A stretch of 64,000 bases of DNA from Cladosporium sp. IMV 00045 (Eukaryota; Ascomycota; Dothideomycetes; Cladosporiales; Cladosporiaceae): NCBI GenBank assembly GCA_001931905.2, contig MSJI02000260.1, positions 1-64,000 of the forward strand. Reading direction: 5' to 3'. Each line of letters opens with the position of its first letter. Position 1 is the first letter of the stretch. Both the position numbers and the translations under genes were made by a program. This document shows positions 21,301 to 32,897 of this stretch, piece after piece. The notes under the pieces were generated by a model. That model saw only the letters and a program-made list of their open reading frames with translations, was not told the origin of the DNA and ran no database searches.

Positions 21301-22034
21301 TCAAGAACGATTGCTGCAGACTTTGCCTTGCATTTCCGTGGCTTCTTCTCTGTAGGAGCAACCCCAGTATTGGTACTCTTGGCTGGGCGCTTTCGCGTAG
21401 GCTTTCCAATTGCTGGCGCTTTCTTCTCAGTCACATCCGGCTGTCCAGAAGTCCGGTCTGCATCGAAAGAGTACCTTGACAGGTTCATACTGGGTCGGCG
21501 GGGCGCAGAATCATCCTGTCGTGAGGCCTCTCCCCGAGGCGAAAGTCTTGCGTCTTTGCCAGGCACCGCTCCCGAAGGTGTCTCAGGCTGCTCAGCAAGT
21601 GGCGCGTCTTCGGATTCGGTAGTCGGTATAACACATTCATTGCGGGCTTTCGGAATCTTCTTCGGTCTGGCAAGTTTCCCAGTGCTTTTTGTCTGGACTC
21701 TTCCCTCCTCCCGTCTTCTCTCGCTGTCTTCCACACGATTCTCCCTAGTCTCGCCGGCCGAGGCATCCTCCCTCTTTTCCTGTGCCCTCCATATGTTCGC
21801 AGCGGAGGCGAATCCTGTGTTTGCGCCTGCAGGCACTTGTTGCGCTCTTGAGCCGCTCTTCAATAACGGCGCACGTGGTCGCACGAAGCTGCTTGGCGAC
21901 ACAAGCTCGGGGGAAGACGGTATCGCAGGTTTCGTGCCATCGGTGCGTGGGATCAGGTCGGGAGTAATAGAAGGCGCTCTGTAGACTACCTCAGGCGGCG
22001 AAGACTCGATCGTGACCGGTGTGCGCGAAGCCAT
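18357..22034 (-). CDS. SLX4: Structure-specific endonuclease subunit SLX4
   Basis: A single exon encodes 1225 residues from the first true ATG (22034). Slx4 is the scaffold that activates the Slx1 nuclease on branched DNA such as Holliday junctions and flaps, and it works in the nucleus during replication-fork repair and recombination. The diagnostic part is the C-terminal conserved domain (about the last 120 residues), with [33 protein letters not shown] and [20 protein letters not shown], the Slx1-binding region. The rest is long, charged and disordered, rich in Lys, Ser, Pro and Ala, as usual for fungal Slx4. A tandem array of eight AT-hook cores lies about residues 860-1015. No intron is needed. 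Confidence 0.93.
   Translation of the reverse strand: [1225 protein letters not shown]
18995..19460 (-). repeat. Tandem AT-hook minisatellite within SLX4
   Basis: Eight GRP-centred AT-hook cores (mostly ARGPGRPRK or ARGRGRPRK, the last PVGRPRK) occur in succession. The central units repeat about every 21 residues (63 nt), each with the frame [12 protein letters not shown] plus a Thr/Ala/Pro spacer. The conserved DNA period indicates expansion by repeat duplication. Confidence 0.85.
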
Positions 22035-24659
22035 GGCCGTCCGCAGGATGCTGCAGCATCTCTGCGCTGGCCCCAGTAGCCGGAACAGTATCGTCGGCGC
22101 GTCGTAAGGCGTGTTTGCTGCAACCACAAGAAAGCGGTCGCGTCAAATGAGATGTCGTTACGTTTGTGCCAGTGAAAGCCGTGGCGTATCACCAAAAAGG
22201 AAAGGTGCAAGCGTACCGCCGATCCTTCGGAGAATTGTGGATCTCGATGGTCGCTGTCTGTGCAGCGATGCCCACCATAGCGAACCTGGGGCAGGAAGCT
22301 TGACCTCACTTCACCAGATGTTAAGATATGGCCCTTCTGTGCTTGTCAAGATAAGGGAGATATCATTGTCACTGGATAATTACAAATCGTGGTCTCTATG
22401 CAGTCGTTTGGTGAAACTCAAGTTTGCGATCTCTACTTGCGATTCTCGGTGCAGATTGCTACCTGAAGGCGAACTCAATGAATGAAGCATCACTGCAAAG
22501 GATCTTGGTCGATCCATGCTGATAAGTCTCTAGTGTCTGCTCATCCTCCTCTTGTCCCTTCCTCTCAAGCACAAGCATGCTGGTGTTGTTGCAAACGCTT
22601 TCCACCGCCTCTGCAGAAGCCTCCAATCGCACACATGCTGACTTCGCGGTGTCCGCATTCGTAGTTACGTGATTGAACGTTCTGTCGCTCACCAAGAGAC
22701 TCCTCTCCTTCGCTTTGTTTGATCCTCCATCTTGATCTGGCTCTTCATGCTCGCGTCGTGTGTCAATCTGCTGTCCGCTGGTTCTTCCTCTCCTCCGTTT
22801 TCACTGGCAGGCGCTCTAAGTAGCCCGGGCAGACTGCACTCTTGTAGACGGGGATGCGATAAGGTGGCACGAGCAGCACAATGAGGGCGCGAGGCATTCG
22901 CATTTGAGAGACGTGTTGCGCCTTTGTGTTGTTCACGTGGTCTTCAAGATGCGTCTTCCTCGCTTCGCTGCTGCGACAGCGCTGGCGACGGCATGCAGTC
23001 TGCGCATTTTTGAGCAGTCATGAGAACCAGTCATGGACCCGCAGGTCTCACGCAGTAGCTGAATAGCGAGCAATCATAGTACTCAAGGTAATGAGGAGCG
23101 ACAATGTACAAGACGGCGATTAGAGGTCCACGTCTTTTAAGCCCAACACCGCAACAGTCCTCGCGACACATACGACCGGCGGCAGAGCTCGAGGGGAAGC
23201 ACGCGATCACAACATAAAGCACAGCACAATACACGCAATGCACACAAAACTCACGAGCATACTCTTCTCCAAGCACTTGCAGGGCTGCAAGAACATGATG
23301 AAAAAGTAATGGAAATGTATGCAAGCCAATGGGTGGCAGCCCGTCCCTACATGTCACGGCCACAAGCCCAAAGGCAGACCACAACATGCATTGACACAGG
23401 AGCTTGCAATTTGATCTAGGATCACCAGCCGGGAAACAATCTATGAGGAAGATTGCATCCAATGACCGAGAGGGGCAGCACCCTCAGATGACCCATGCAG
23501 CAAAAAAGGGACCCCACACCTGCGAAAACATTTGTTAGTAGTGTCTGCCAAAAGGGGGGGAGGGGATGTGGAAGGGAAAAGAGAGGAAAAGTTGGTGGGG
23601 GGAGGGGTTTTTAATCTCTCGACCTGACCGGTGCTTGGCACCCAGCACGTGACCGGTCTAGAGTCGTCTATGGGCTTCCATGGTTGCTGTGCAGAGTGGC
23701 TGGGAGGTCTGGTAAGGAAGGAACGAACGGAGTTGAGCCTGAGGCGGAAATTAGCTCATATGCGCCGAGCTGCGAATCATCAATGATCGCTTGTGAGCGT
23801 TCACGACTCCTAGTTCGATCGGTTGGAGCTCTAGAGACTTGATCGGCTTGTCAAAGACGAAAACAGCATCTGCTCATTCTGGAAGATGAGGCCGAAGAGT
23901 GCCAGCGACGTAGCGCATTGAGAAGTGACGAGATCGTGAATCCCGCTGGACGTTCGAAAACCCGTCCAGTCAGCAGTCCGCTCAGTCCACGTTGACAGTG
24001 ATGTGCGCAGACTTGACAGTAGCAAGTGTTGAACACGCACGCGAAAGACATCATAGTCACCGGCATTGGATGTATTGATATTGACGTTATGTAGAAGGTC
24101 CCAGCATCAATCGTCGACAGCGCATTGGAGGCAGAGATGCAGGGCCCACGGTATCGCTCAAACTATCTCTGAGAGTCTCTCTGGCTGAGCTACGATTCAA
24201 ATCTTGAACCCGGTCCATAACATTTGCCATTCGCGTCTCAGAAGAGGATAACCTAGTCAAGCTCTCCCAGCGCAAAAATATCAAACATCGCATCCATTTA
24301 TCGTCATCATTCAGAGCAAGCAATTCGATCTACACGTTCCCCATTCGCTCCTCAAACCAATGCTCGATGCTGAGCAGCTCGCTTTGGAAATGGTTTACTA
24401 GTTGTTAGAGTTCATTTACGACTTTGTCCGTTGTTCGATCGAGCTAGGAGTTCTTCAGTTCGCATTTTGTTCGGGGTGTTGTAGAATAGCAAGCTGAGTA
24501 TGGTGCAACGCAGCGTGGCAACAAGCAATGCATAGGTGGTATTCACAGTATCATCGTGGTAGTCAGGAACGACGAGAAAGTGGGCACTTTGATTTCAGAT
24601 GTAGAGTAGTGGCTGTTTTGCTTGATGAGCCATGTGGAAAACAAAAGAAAGACCCTTCA
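22035..24659. other. Gene-poor region right of SLX4
   Basis: The first part is the SLX4 promoter. The remainder has only short frames with no recognised domain, including a 143-codon minus-strand frame at 23031-23462 with low-complexity hydrophobic and Cys-rich content that I do not believe. A CACGTGACC box lies at 23646. Confidence 0.4.
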
Positions 24660-25305
24660 TCACGGTGTAGTATCTCCTCGCTCTTCCAAAGCCTCGCGTA
24701 TGAGTCCATCCTTGCTCTTCGATTCTTGGGAATGCCGTGCGGCTAGGAACCTCACTCTCCTCGACGATCCATCAAGTCGCATTTTGTAACAAGGGTGTTT
24801 ACGGTGGGCTTTTCTCGCAGAGAAATTTGGTATGAGGCATCTAACCTGTGATTGAGTCAGTACTGCGGCGCTGCTATCCGACCCTCCCTTCGACACGTCT
24901 CCAACAGCTACCTTCGAGATGTCGCACGACAGGTCTAGCGCATTCGCGGCAGTTATAAGAACTTGTGCGCAGCATCTCACTTGAAGCGGTGGCAAAAGAC
25001 CAGCAAACAAGCCGGCGCTGCTTCTCACGTTCTTGAACGCTCATTGATCTTACCATGACGTAAATGTTCCCACTCTTGATCCAAGAAAACGAAATGCGAT
25101 AGTCGAGCAACAACCCCATTGAAAAAACGCTACCAAATTCCAGATCTGCAGATAGTTGGAATGTATCAGGCTGGTCTCCAAGCCCAAGGACACCCACAGT
25201 CTGATAAAAGACGCCTCTGTCTGCGGCTTCGAGAGAACCTTCTTCGAATGTCATCTTCTTTACTAATCGTCGCTTTTTCCATTCTTTCAAGGCCTTTCTC
25301 ATCAT
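24660..25305 (-). CDS. Possible two-exon hypothetical protein
   Basis: Exon 1 (25305-25055) begins with a double Met and reads through KKMTFEEGSLEAADRGVF and DTFQLSADLEFGSVFSMG to YVM. A GTAAGATC donor follows. An acceptor (AATCACAG) lies before 24845, and the second exon 24845-24660 ends at TGA, so the frames join at phase 0. The product would be about 144 residues without a recognised domain. The composition looks protein-like and both splice sites are reasonable, but the 209-nt intron is long and frames of this size can arise by chance. I would treat it as a weak candidate in an otherwise empty region. Confidence 0.25.
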
Positions 25306-26929
25306 GTTCTGCGACGCGAAAAACGTGTGACTTGTCTCTTTATTCTTGCGATCTAAAGGCTTGGTGTGAGAACTCGACTAACTACCCCTGCTGATTCAAT
25401 CCCTTCGATGCCCCTAGTCGAACTTCTACCTTGCCTTTCAAATCGTATTCGCTTTTTGCTCTTGACACTTGCGGATCTTGGTGATTGTGCTACTTGTCAT
25501 TGCTCTATCTACCTAGGCTTTGTCTACTACCACTCTGTACTTGATGCCCTGCCCCCAACTTGCTTGATTGATCGGCAAATTTGCGTTGACGCTGCGCAGC
25601 AAAACAGCCCATTCGAAAATGCTTTTTGTTTGCTCCTTTGCTCCGTACTTGTGGCTCCACGGCGACTGTCCTTGTCATCTTCCCAGCTTCTCGCGCCTTA
25701 AAGCTGTAGCAAGCAAAGCCCGCCTGCTAAGACTCCTGACTCTTGTGGCTCTTTTCTCACACTTGTGCTCATGCTCTACCCTGTAGGCGTTCTTGCTCGC
25801 GAAATGCTCGATTCTCGCTCGTTTTTCAATTGCTCGCGACAGTGTATCATCAAAGACCGCCACACAGTCGTTGTCGTCGCTCACGCCTCTAGTCTTCGTT
25901 GATTTCGCAGTCTTAGACGACGCTCAGGGGTGACTTTCACGCATTCGCCGATCTTTCGTGTTCGCTGGCGCTTTCGATCGTAAGAGCGGTTCGAGGGGGT
26001 GTTTGATCCCGGTCGCATGGTCCTTTCGTGGTCTTCTCGTGCGGCGCAACAGAGTCTCTTGTCTTGGTGAAGCAAGTTGGTCTTGTGTGTTTGCTGGAGA
26101 TCGATGCCTCGCACTTCGCCACGATCTTGGTCTTGCGCCCATAGTCTACACACCAGTCAAGATCATTTTATCTGCGGTCGCAAGCAAGTTCTTCGTCCTC
26201 TTGTCGCTGTGTTCGCGCCAGATCTGTGTTTCTCAATTGCACAAGGCTGCTCAAGATTGGGAGTCGTCGCCGTGCGTGTCGCTGTCGCTCACCAGCGCTC
26301 TCAAAGGTCGACCTAGACTGCTCGTGGTCAGAGGAATGCTCGAAATGCTGCCTGACAAGGACGCGACAATGGTGGAAAGATGCTTCTCTTGAATGAGCAG
26401 ACCATTGATGAGTTGCGAGGGGTGTTGAAGAGTGGTTCTTGGGTCTTCCGGTGGCAGTGGTGCTCTGACGAGCCGCGCAAACGTCCCCTGAGGCTGTGGA
26501 TCAGGACTGAGCATGTTTTCGAGGTCTTGTAAGGGAAAGTCACGCTGTACACCGTCTTGGAGGGTGTTTGAGGTCCTTCCACCAGTGTTGTCGGTCTTGT
26601 CGCAATCGCGCACCTCTTCCGGGTGTTTGAGATTGCGACGTAGAAGCGGGCGCAGCAGCACCAGCGTGCTCAATGATCGCTTCACACCACATCAACACCC
26701 AACATCCTGCTAATATCGATCGGAGATTTGTTGTGTGGATTGTGTAGGTCTTCCTCTCACTCCTCGTCAAATAAAAAGTGTGTTTTGACCATCCTGCGGA
26801 GGCTGGTGTAAGTGAAAACCCAGTGACTCCCACAGCGGAAGACATGAGGCTCCGCTTCGATACCACCTCATTCATCACGAAGCCAATACAATACAGGTCA
26901 TCACCATGTCAAAAACCAACCACGTTGTA
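25306..26929. other. Gene-poor, pyrimidine-rich region
   Basis: The plus strand is rich in C and T between about 25.3 and 26.4 kb. Several overlapping short frames occur on both strands with no domain or convincing splice structure. It could be untranslated or non-coding RNA sequence, but nothing proves that. Confidence 0.35.
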
Positions 26930-27300
26930 TCAAAACAGTTGTAGTATCAAAAAAATCGCCGTGCAAAATAAGATATACTTTGTATTGACAAAAGAGAACC
27001 CCCCCAGCCCGGGTGGGGCTGAGAGGTAAGAGAAACCAGTCGTGTAAGTTTACTGCTTGCTGGGTTTGAACCCCCTAGTGTAGTATTGGTCAGCACTTTT
27101 CAGCTTAATCATTACAAAGGAAAGTACAAAGGAAATCTATATACGTTCTAACCACTAAGCTACCTATGCTATCTAGGGGCCCCGGGAAGGTAGTTTTCCC
27201 GGGGCCGACAGGACATTGAATTAACACATTAAATACCATGTACCAGTGACGCACCATCCCTAGCACACAAGGTTGAACCCCTGCGTACCAAGACATCAAG
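26930..27300 (-). mobile_element. Possible tRNA-derived SINE or structured repeat
   Basis: On minus, TAGCTTAGTGGTTAGAACG (about 27144-27162) matches a tRNA A-box. About 90 nt downstream GGGTTCAAACCC (near 27064-27075) matches a B-box. A second B-box-like GGGGTTCAACC occurs near 27270. Between the units is a perfect hairpin, GGCCCCGGGAA with TTCCCGGGGCC (about 27177-27205). Another GC-rich hairpin (CAGCCC/GGGCTG) lies near 27005-27022. Flanks are A+T-rich. The box spacing is too long for an ordinary tRNA, so a SINE-type element is a better fit. Copy number cannot be assessed from one window. Confidence 0.4.
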
Positions 27301-29564
27301 GCAACATTAGGTCCTACCGTTTGGTGCACCTTCGGAGACGCACTCAACGACCCTCCTGATCCAGCATCAATTCATACCATTGTGTTCTGGCAGAGATGCA
27401 GAGGTGCGAAGATGCTGCACACCTTCTGACAAGCAAGCTTGTACCGCCCGTAGAGCAGCATTGGCTCCTGGCAAGGAGTCACTCCGGCTGCGACCTGGTT
27501 CTGCGCCCGTCAGCCTCCTTCTTCCTCTGCAATCGCTCGCCAACCAACAAACGACGATCCACTTTGTCTTGCAGACGCAAAGCTGACGAAAACATCGTAC
27601 CCAACAGCAAAGATCTCCTCTGCGACACATCTGCCAGAACAACAACCGTAGATGTGAAGCAAGCACTGGACGGGCGCAAAGCAGCAGCGGATCTCTGCAC
27701 ACTGCACTCAACACGCCTGGGACGCAGATAGCCATACAACGCAATGGTTACGATCGCTGCAAGCAGCAAGAGTCGCAAGTCGCATCGAGCTCCTTTGATG
27801 ACCAGCATCTATCGCAACAAGCATTATTACGCACCGCGTCCACAGAAGACAAGCACCCGCTCTCGAGACTGGCAAGCACCCGCGAAGATCGACGCCAGAA
27901 GGTCACTAGATCCAACGATCCGCTCAAGGAGCATGATTCAAACTCTCTGGATCGAATGCGACGGCGATTGCGACGACAGAGTACAGCGAAACAAGCCCCC
28001 GTGATTGTGCTCTCTCAAGGTCTGAGAACAGCAGTCCAAGTCGCAGTACCTTTCTTGTCCCAAAGCGAAGTCGGCCAGAGACTGCGTCCAGCAAAGGAAA
28101 TGGAAGGATGGAAAACAAGCAAGCGATGGCTTCAACAGAGAGAGAAACAACGCGTTCTTGTCGGGGGACAGCGGCCAGTTCAACACTCAAGTTCGCTTTG
28201 TGCTTCGTGGACAGAAAGGCGGCCAGTAAGGTATCCTGGTCGGAAGGCCTCGGAAAGTGGCAGACCACGCGTTTGGGCATACCCGCAACAGGCAGCGTCC
28301 ATGGAATCCAGACCAAGAATCTCGCCTTTGGACGATAAGCATTCCAAGGGACATACCTGTCCGGAAGCTTCGCATGTTTTCTGCTCTGAGACAGGAAGCC
28401 AAGGACGCATGAACAGGCAACCTAAAAAGACCAGCGACCTTTGAACTTGATGGAGCCCAGGAACAAGCATTCACCGGAGTCAAACCACTGGAGAAGCTGA
28501 GGAATTTGACCACGACGCGTCTAGACGCATGCGAGGATATAGACAGGACAAGTACGTTCTCCCCGAAAAGCATGGAGAGGCTGTCGTGGCCAAGCTCTTT
28601 GGTCATCCGAAGTACGCCGCGAAGAAGATGCCCAATTTCCAAGATGTTCCGGATTGCACTCCAGCGCGGCGTGGCCCTGACCTCGTCCTTCGATATGGTA
28701 CTCCCAGAGGTTTGGATTCGTACAGCTTCTGAGAAGGGCGCAGATCTCGAACTGTGCCCCTACAGACCAGGATTTACACGAAACATGATGGGACACATCC
28801 AAAGAGTTTCTTCCTACGGCCTGACCAGCGAGCACCCGAAGAAGTAACCTTTCCAGTCAAACTTTCAGCAACGGACTTCCAGAGCAGGTTTTGGCGCTGA
28901 AAGGCCCCAAAAACAGTCTCTATGGTCAGACCCTGCAAACTATGGTGCCATGCTGGTTGAAACGCATCCAAGTCCAGCGCATACCCTGCGTACACGTCGT
29001 GGTCCGATCATGTGCACCGTTTCGCTGGCATGTCGTTTGCCCGTGCAAGGCGAGCTCAGGTATCCAGTGAAGCCGGCCTGAAGTCCAGATGAAGCATCCA
29101 AGTGAAGCTGACATCCAATTCAGCGAAATGACGGATTGAGTGATGTGAGAGAGGCAAATTGGAGACAATAGGCGATGAATCAAGATTTTCATACGTGATG
29201 GAGAAGAGATGAAGTCCAAGTAAGCTATGTAGACTTCGCGGGCCAGAAAGCGGGAGCTATACCCACATCACCCACGCTTTCTGCAGGGAAATTTCCACCA
29301 AGTCCAGCCGGGCTGACCCACCGACGCTCTCACCGAGGCAGCTGATCACGTCTTTGGCGGTGCGGAGTCAGAGCCATATTACTACTACTTGCTCCGTGCT
29401 GCTGCACTCTGCCAGTTTCATGATGGACACCGTCTATACACGTGCGGAAGCGCGTGGTCAGATCCCTTTGCTCTTTTCAGACCTCCGTCTGGACCTTGCG
29501 ACTGTGGCATACATGCCCTGAGGCCATTCAGACGTAGTTTCACGTCGTTGCACCAGAGCCCAGC
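27301..29564. other. Gene-poor region left of the MFS exporter
   Basis: Many short frames overlap on both strands, none with a recognisable domain or coherent splice signals. The last few hundred bases are the presumed promoter of the plus-strand MFS gene. Confidence 0.4.
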
Positions 29565-31570
29565 ATGGCTTCGACATTGAGGCAGGGTCGCCGTGAGCGC
29601 AAGCTGCCGGTACAGCAGTTGGCCATTCTTGGTAAGCCATACCGTCCCATTCGACCAGAAGGCATGGCGTCTTACACTTCGTTCTCTCAGCCGTCTGCCG
29701 TTTTGCCGAGCCTATAGCGACCACCTCCCTCTTCCCGTACCTCCCAGAGATGATCCGCAGCTTCAATGTTCCCCAAAACGAAGTTGGGAAATGGGCTGGT
29801 ATCTGCGCCGCCGTGTTCTCTCTATCGCAAGCCACGTTCGGCGTTGCCTGGGGGCGCTTCTCCGACACTCACGGCCGCAAATCCGCAATTCTTCTGGGGC
29901 TGACGGCTACGATGGTCACCAGTATCATGTGGGGATTCAGTACGAACTTGGCTGTAGCGATCACCGCAAGAGTCTTGGCTGGAGCTGGAAACGGAAACGT
30001 CGGAATCATTCGAACAACTGTTGCGGAGATGGTGCCCTTTAAAGAGCTGCAGCCCAGGGCTTTCAGTCTGATGCCTTTGGTGTGGAACATCGGAAGTATT
30101 TTTGGGCCAAGTATCGGAGGGGCTCTTGCGAACCCTTTAGATGTCGCACCTGGTGAAAAAATCGAAGGTGGTAGCTTGTTTGAGAGATATCCATATGCGC
30201 TGCCAAACATCGTTTCTGCGATCTTTTTCGCAGTGGGAATTACGACCGGGCTGCTTTACTTGGAAGAGACCTTGGAGACGAAACGAGGCCAACGCGACTA
30301 CGGGCTGGTTCTGGGACGGAAGCTCAACAGCTTGGCGCTGAAGAGTGTCGCGAAAGTGAAATCTGCTTTAGGTCTGCAGGGTAAATCTCCCAAGCCAGAA
30401 CAAGACGAGACTGAGCCTCTCATCAAGGCACAGGATGAAGAGCGTGCACTTCCGGAACAGCCCACCAAGCGACAACCACCTCCACCCTCATGGCGCGAAG
30501 TCCTCAACCGCCAGGCTGTCATCAATCTGATCACGTACACCCTTCTTGCCGGCCACACCATGGCATTCGACCAGCTTCTGCCCGTGTTCATGCAGTATCC
30601 GCCTATCAAATCTGACTTCCACCTTGAAAACCCCATCAAATTCTCCGGTGGATTCGGTCTGCACCACTTCACCATCGGTCTGTTGAGCACCTTCTACGGT
30701 GTTTTCGGCATGCTCGTGCAGTTCTTCCTCTTCCCGCAAATCGCACGACGTTTTGGCGTACTGTACTGTCTGAAATGGTGCGCTTGCGTCTTCCCTCTCT
30801 GCTACGTCGCCATGCCTTTCACTGCGCTCTTGCCAACACAAGAGTGGCAGGTCGGCGTGTGCTTCGCCATCATGTTGGTCAAATGCCTCTGCGGAATCTT
30901 TGCTTTCCCCAGCTCCACGATCTTATTGACGAACTCGGCTAGCAGTCTGCGAGTTCTTGGCACATTAAACGGGTTCGCAACTTCCTTCTCTGCTTGTGGA
31001 AGGGCACTTGGTCCGCTTTTGGCCGGTAGTATGTTCACTGTTGGAGTAGAGAGAGGCTATGTCATTGCACCTTGGTGGCTGCTTGCGGGCATTGGTTTCA
31101 TCGCCGCAGTTCCTGTCTTTTATCTTGTGGAGGGTGAAGGCTTCGGCGGGGACGAAGATGAGAATGGTCAAATCAGCGATGACGAAGACGAAGAAGAGGC
31201 AGAGGATCTTTTGCGTGCAGGAGCTCTGGAAGGCGAGGCCGAAGCTGCAGGTGGCAAACCAGGCCCGGTATTCGTTGGCTCCCCGACTCAAGACGATGAC
31301 GCGGCAGAGGAAGGTTATGGTGCTGTCGGTCCGCTGCTGTCTCGTACGACTACTCTATCATCTACGGGCGCCGGACCTTCAAACAACTTAGACGACGCGA
31401 TCTATCAGTCTCCAGTGCGTAGCAGGAGGAATTCGCGTGATCAAGGAGGACGCAGACTCTCGAGGAGAATGTCAATTCCATTGGGAATGGGCAATCAAGG
31501 AATCTCGAGGAGATACAGCAGCAATCTCGGGCAGAGTCTTGGTAGTGCTGGCAGCTTTCATGGTCAGTAG
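29565..31570 (+). CDS. Major facilitator superfamily transporter (DHA1/ZIFL-type)
   Basis: Exon 1 (29565-29631) and exon 2 (29691-31570), joined at phase 1 across a 59-nt intron, give 648 residues. The N-terminal half has AEPIATTSLFPYLPEM in helix 1, GRFSDTHGRKSAIL (the MFS motif A loop after helix 2) and ARVLAGAGNGNVGIIRT in helix 4. A charged cytoplasmic loop of about 80 residues separates the halves. The second half has the usual six helices, with LGTLNGFATSFSACGRALGP. The tail is long, acidic and then Ser/Arg-rich. This matches the fungal group related to yeast YCR023C and plant ZIFL carriers, proton-driven exporters in the vacuolar or plasma membrane. The substrate is not inferable. Confidence 0.92.
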
Positions 31571-31789
31571 GAGAAGAGTGATGGTGAAACGTTTGTCAAG
31601 TATGTTAAGTGTTCGCCTAGCTTGGTCTTGTTATTGATATCTAAAGATATAAATAATCACAACTGACATCGGTGAATTACATCTTTGTATTTACATAAAT
31701 CTACATCAAACATGGCATCCAAAATCTTCTTCATTGCGCTCTCCGCGCCGTCCCGATCCCAATCAACAAATTAACCAATCTCTTCAAAC

Positions 31790-32897
31790 TCAACCAGATT
31801 TATTCTTCTCCGACGCCTTCCCACCAAACCACATAAACGGACCACCAGAAAGCACTACATTCTCCTGCGTCAAGCCATCAACCATCACCATGAAAACATA
31901 AGCACCTACAGCGGTGAAGAAATGCCACCATCCGTGGAACTCCAGAACAAAACCCCACGGCATGCCCATCGCACGCTTCCAAGCAGTCAGCTGGGCGCAG
32001 TAGATGAAGTCGAGGTTCCAGAGAAGGTAGCCGAAGAGGAAGCATGCTGTGAGTGAGGTCAGAAATCTTGCATGTTGCCGCAGAGGGCTGATGATATTGC
32101 TCACCGGCGCCAAAAATGCAGAGCCATTTGAGCATCTCTTTATCTTGCTGCTTCTCGACCCGCTTTCGGATCAATGATCGCGTCTGAAAGATGACGAGCA
32201 AGATGAGGAAGAGGAAAGTGAGCTCGTGCACGACATGCTCGTCCATGTAGCTATGGTAGATCGTCTCAATGCTGATGAAAGAAATCAACGTCAAGGCGAC
32301 ATTACGGCTGTATCCCTCGCTCTGCCCATACGATGCTGCTCGGTGGAGCACGCAGGCTGTGGCAACTTGCATGGATGTATCGTCCGCTGGTGATTCATGG
32401 TCAGTATGTTTTCAATGAAGGCTAGGACGTCGATGAAATGTCTTTATCCCCGACAACCAATGAGAGGGTCTCGTGGGAACTCACAAAGCTGTGCGTAATA
32501 CTTTACAAGGCCGTGAAAGAGGGCTGAACATACACCCACGAGAGCAAGTCCATAGTAGAGACTATCCGCTGCCCATGTCGTTCTAGGCTCTCGCCGGCGG
32601 CGTTGGAGGCCTTGATATGCGTAGTAAACTAGCCTGGGTTAGCCAAGGCGAAATAGAAACTTTGTACAGCGTGACATACCGTAAGCCAAGTTCGAAACAG
32701 TATTGATAAACTCTCCGATCCATCCAGAGATTATGAAATCCTCCTCGCAGAAGCTGGGTAGATCGATGGTTAGCATGCGATTGGTATACTGTTGTCTGCA
32801 CAATCAGATCGCCTTCGACTCACTCTGCTCGCGCGGTTCGGCCGCCGAACACCGGCTCATGCGGAACCGAGCTATACGAAATCGAATAAGACATCAT
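31790..32897 (-). CDS. Alkaline (phyto)ceramidase
   Basis: Five exons, 32897-32824, 32753-32680, 32628-32485, 32386-32105 and 32046-31790, all GT-AG and phase-consistent, give 276 residues. The enzyme splits ceramide or phytoceramide into a sphingoid base and a fatty acid in the ER/Golgi (yeast YPC1/YDC1, human ACER). Family signatures are NFC-like DFCEEDF near the N-terminus, GEFINTVSNLAY, CSALFHGLVKYYAQLSDDTSM, GYLLWNLDFIYC and EFHGWWHFFTAVGAYVF. These include the His and Asp residues that bind the catalytic zinc, and the usual seven helices. The N-terminus is short, with a few residues before the first motif. The C-terminus ends with lysines (KASEKNKSG). It is divergent from the SDR gene, with 474 bp between starts. 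Confidence 0.93.

Noticed and set aside
21142..21984. 280-codon plus frame with a Ser-rich sequence.
   Set aside because: It is antisense to SLX4's disordered region and is a shadow.
23031..23462. 143-codon minus-strand open frame, hydrophobic and Cys-rich.
   Set aside because: Composition is irregular, with no plausible signal peptide or helix pattern and no splice context.
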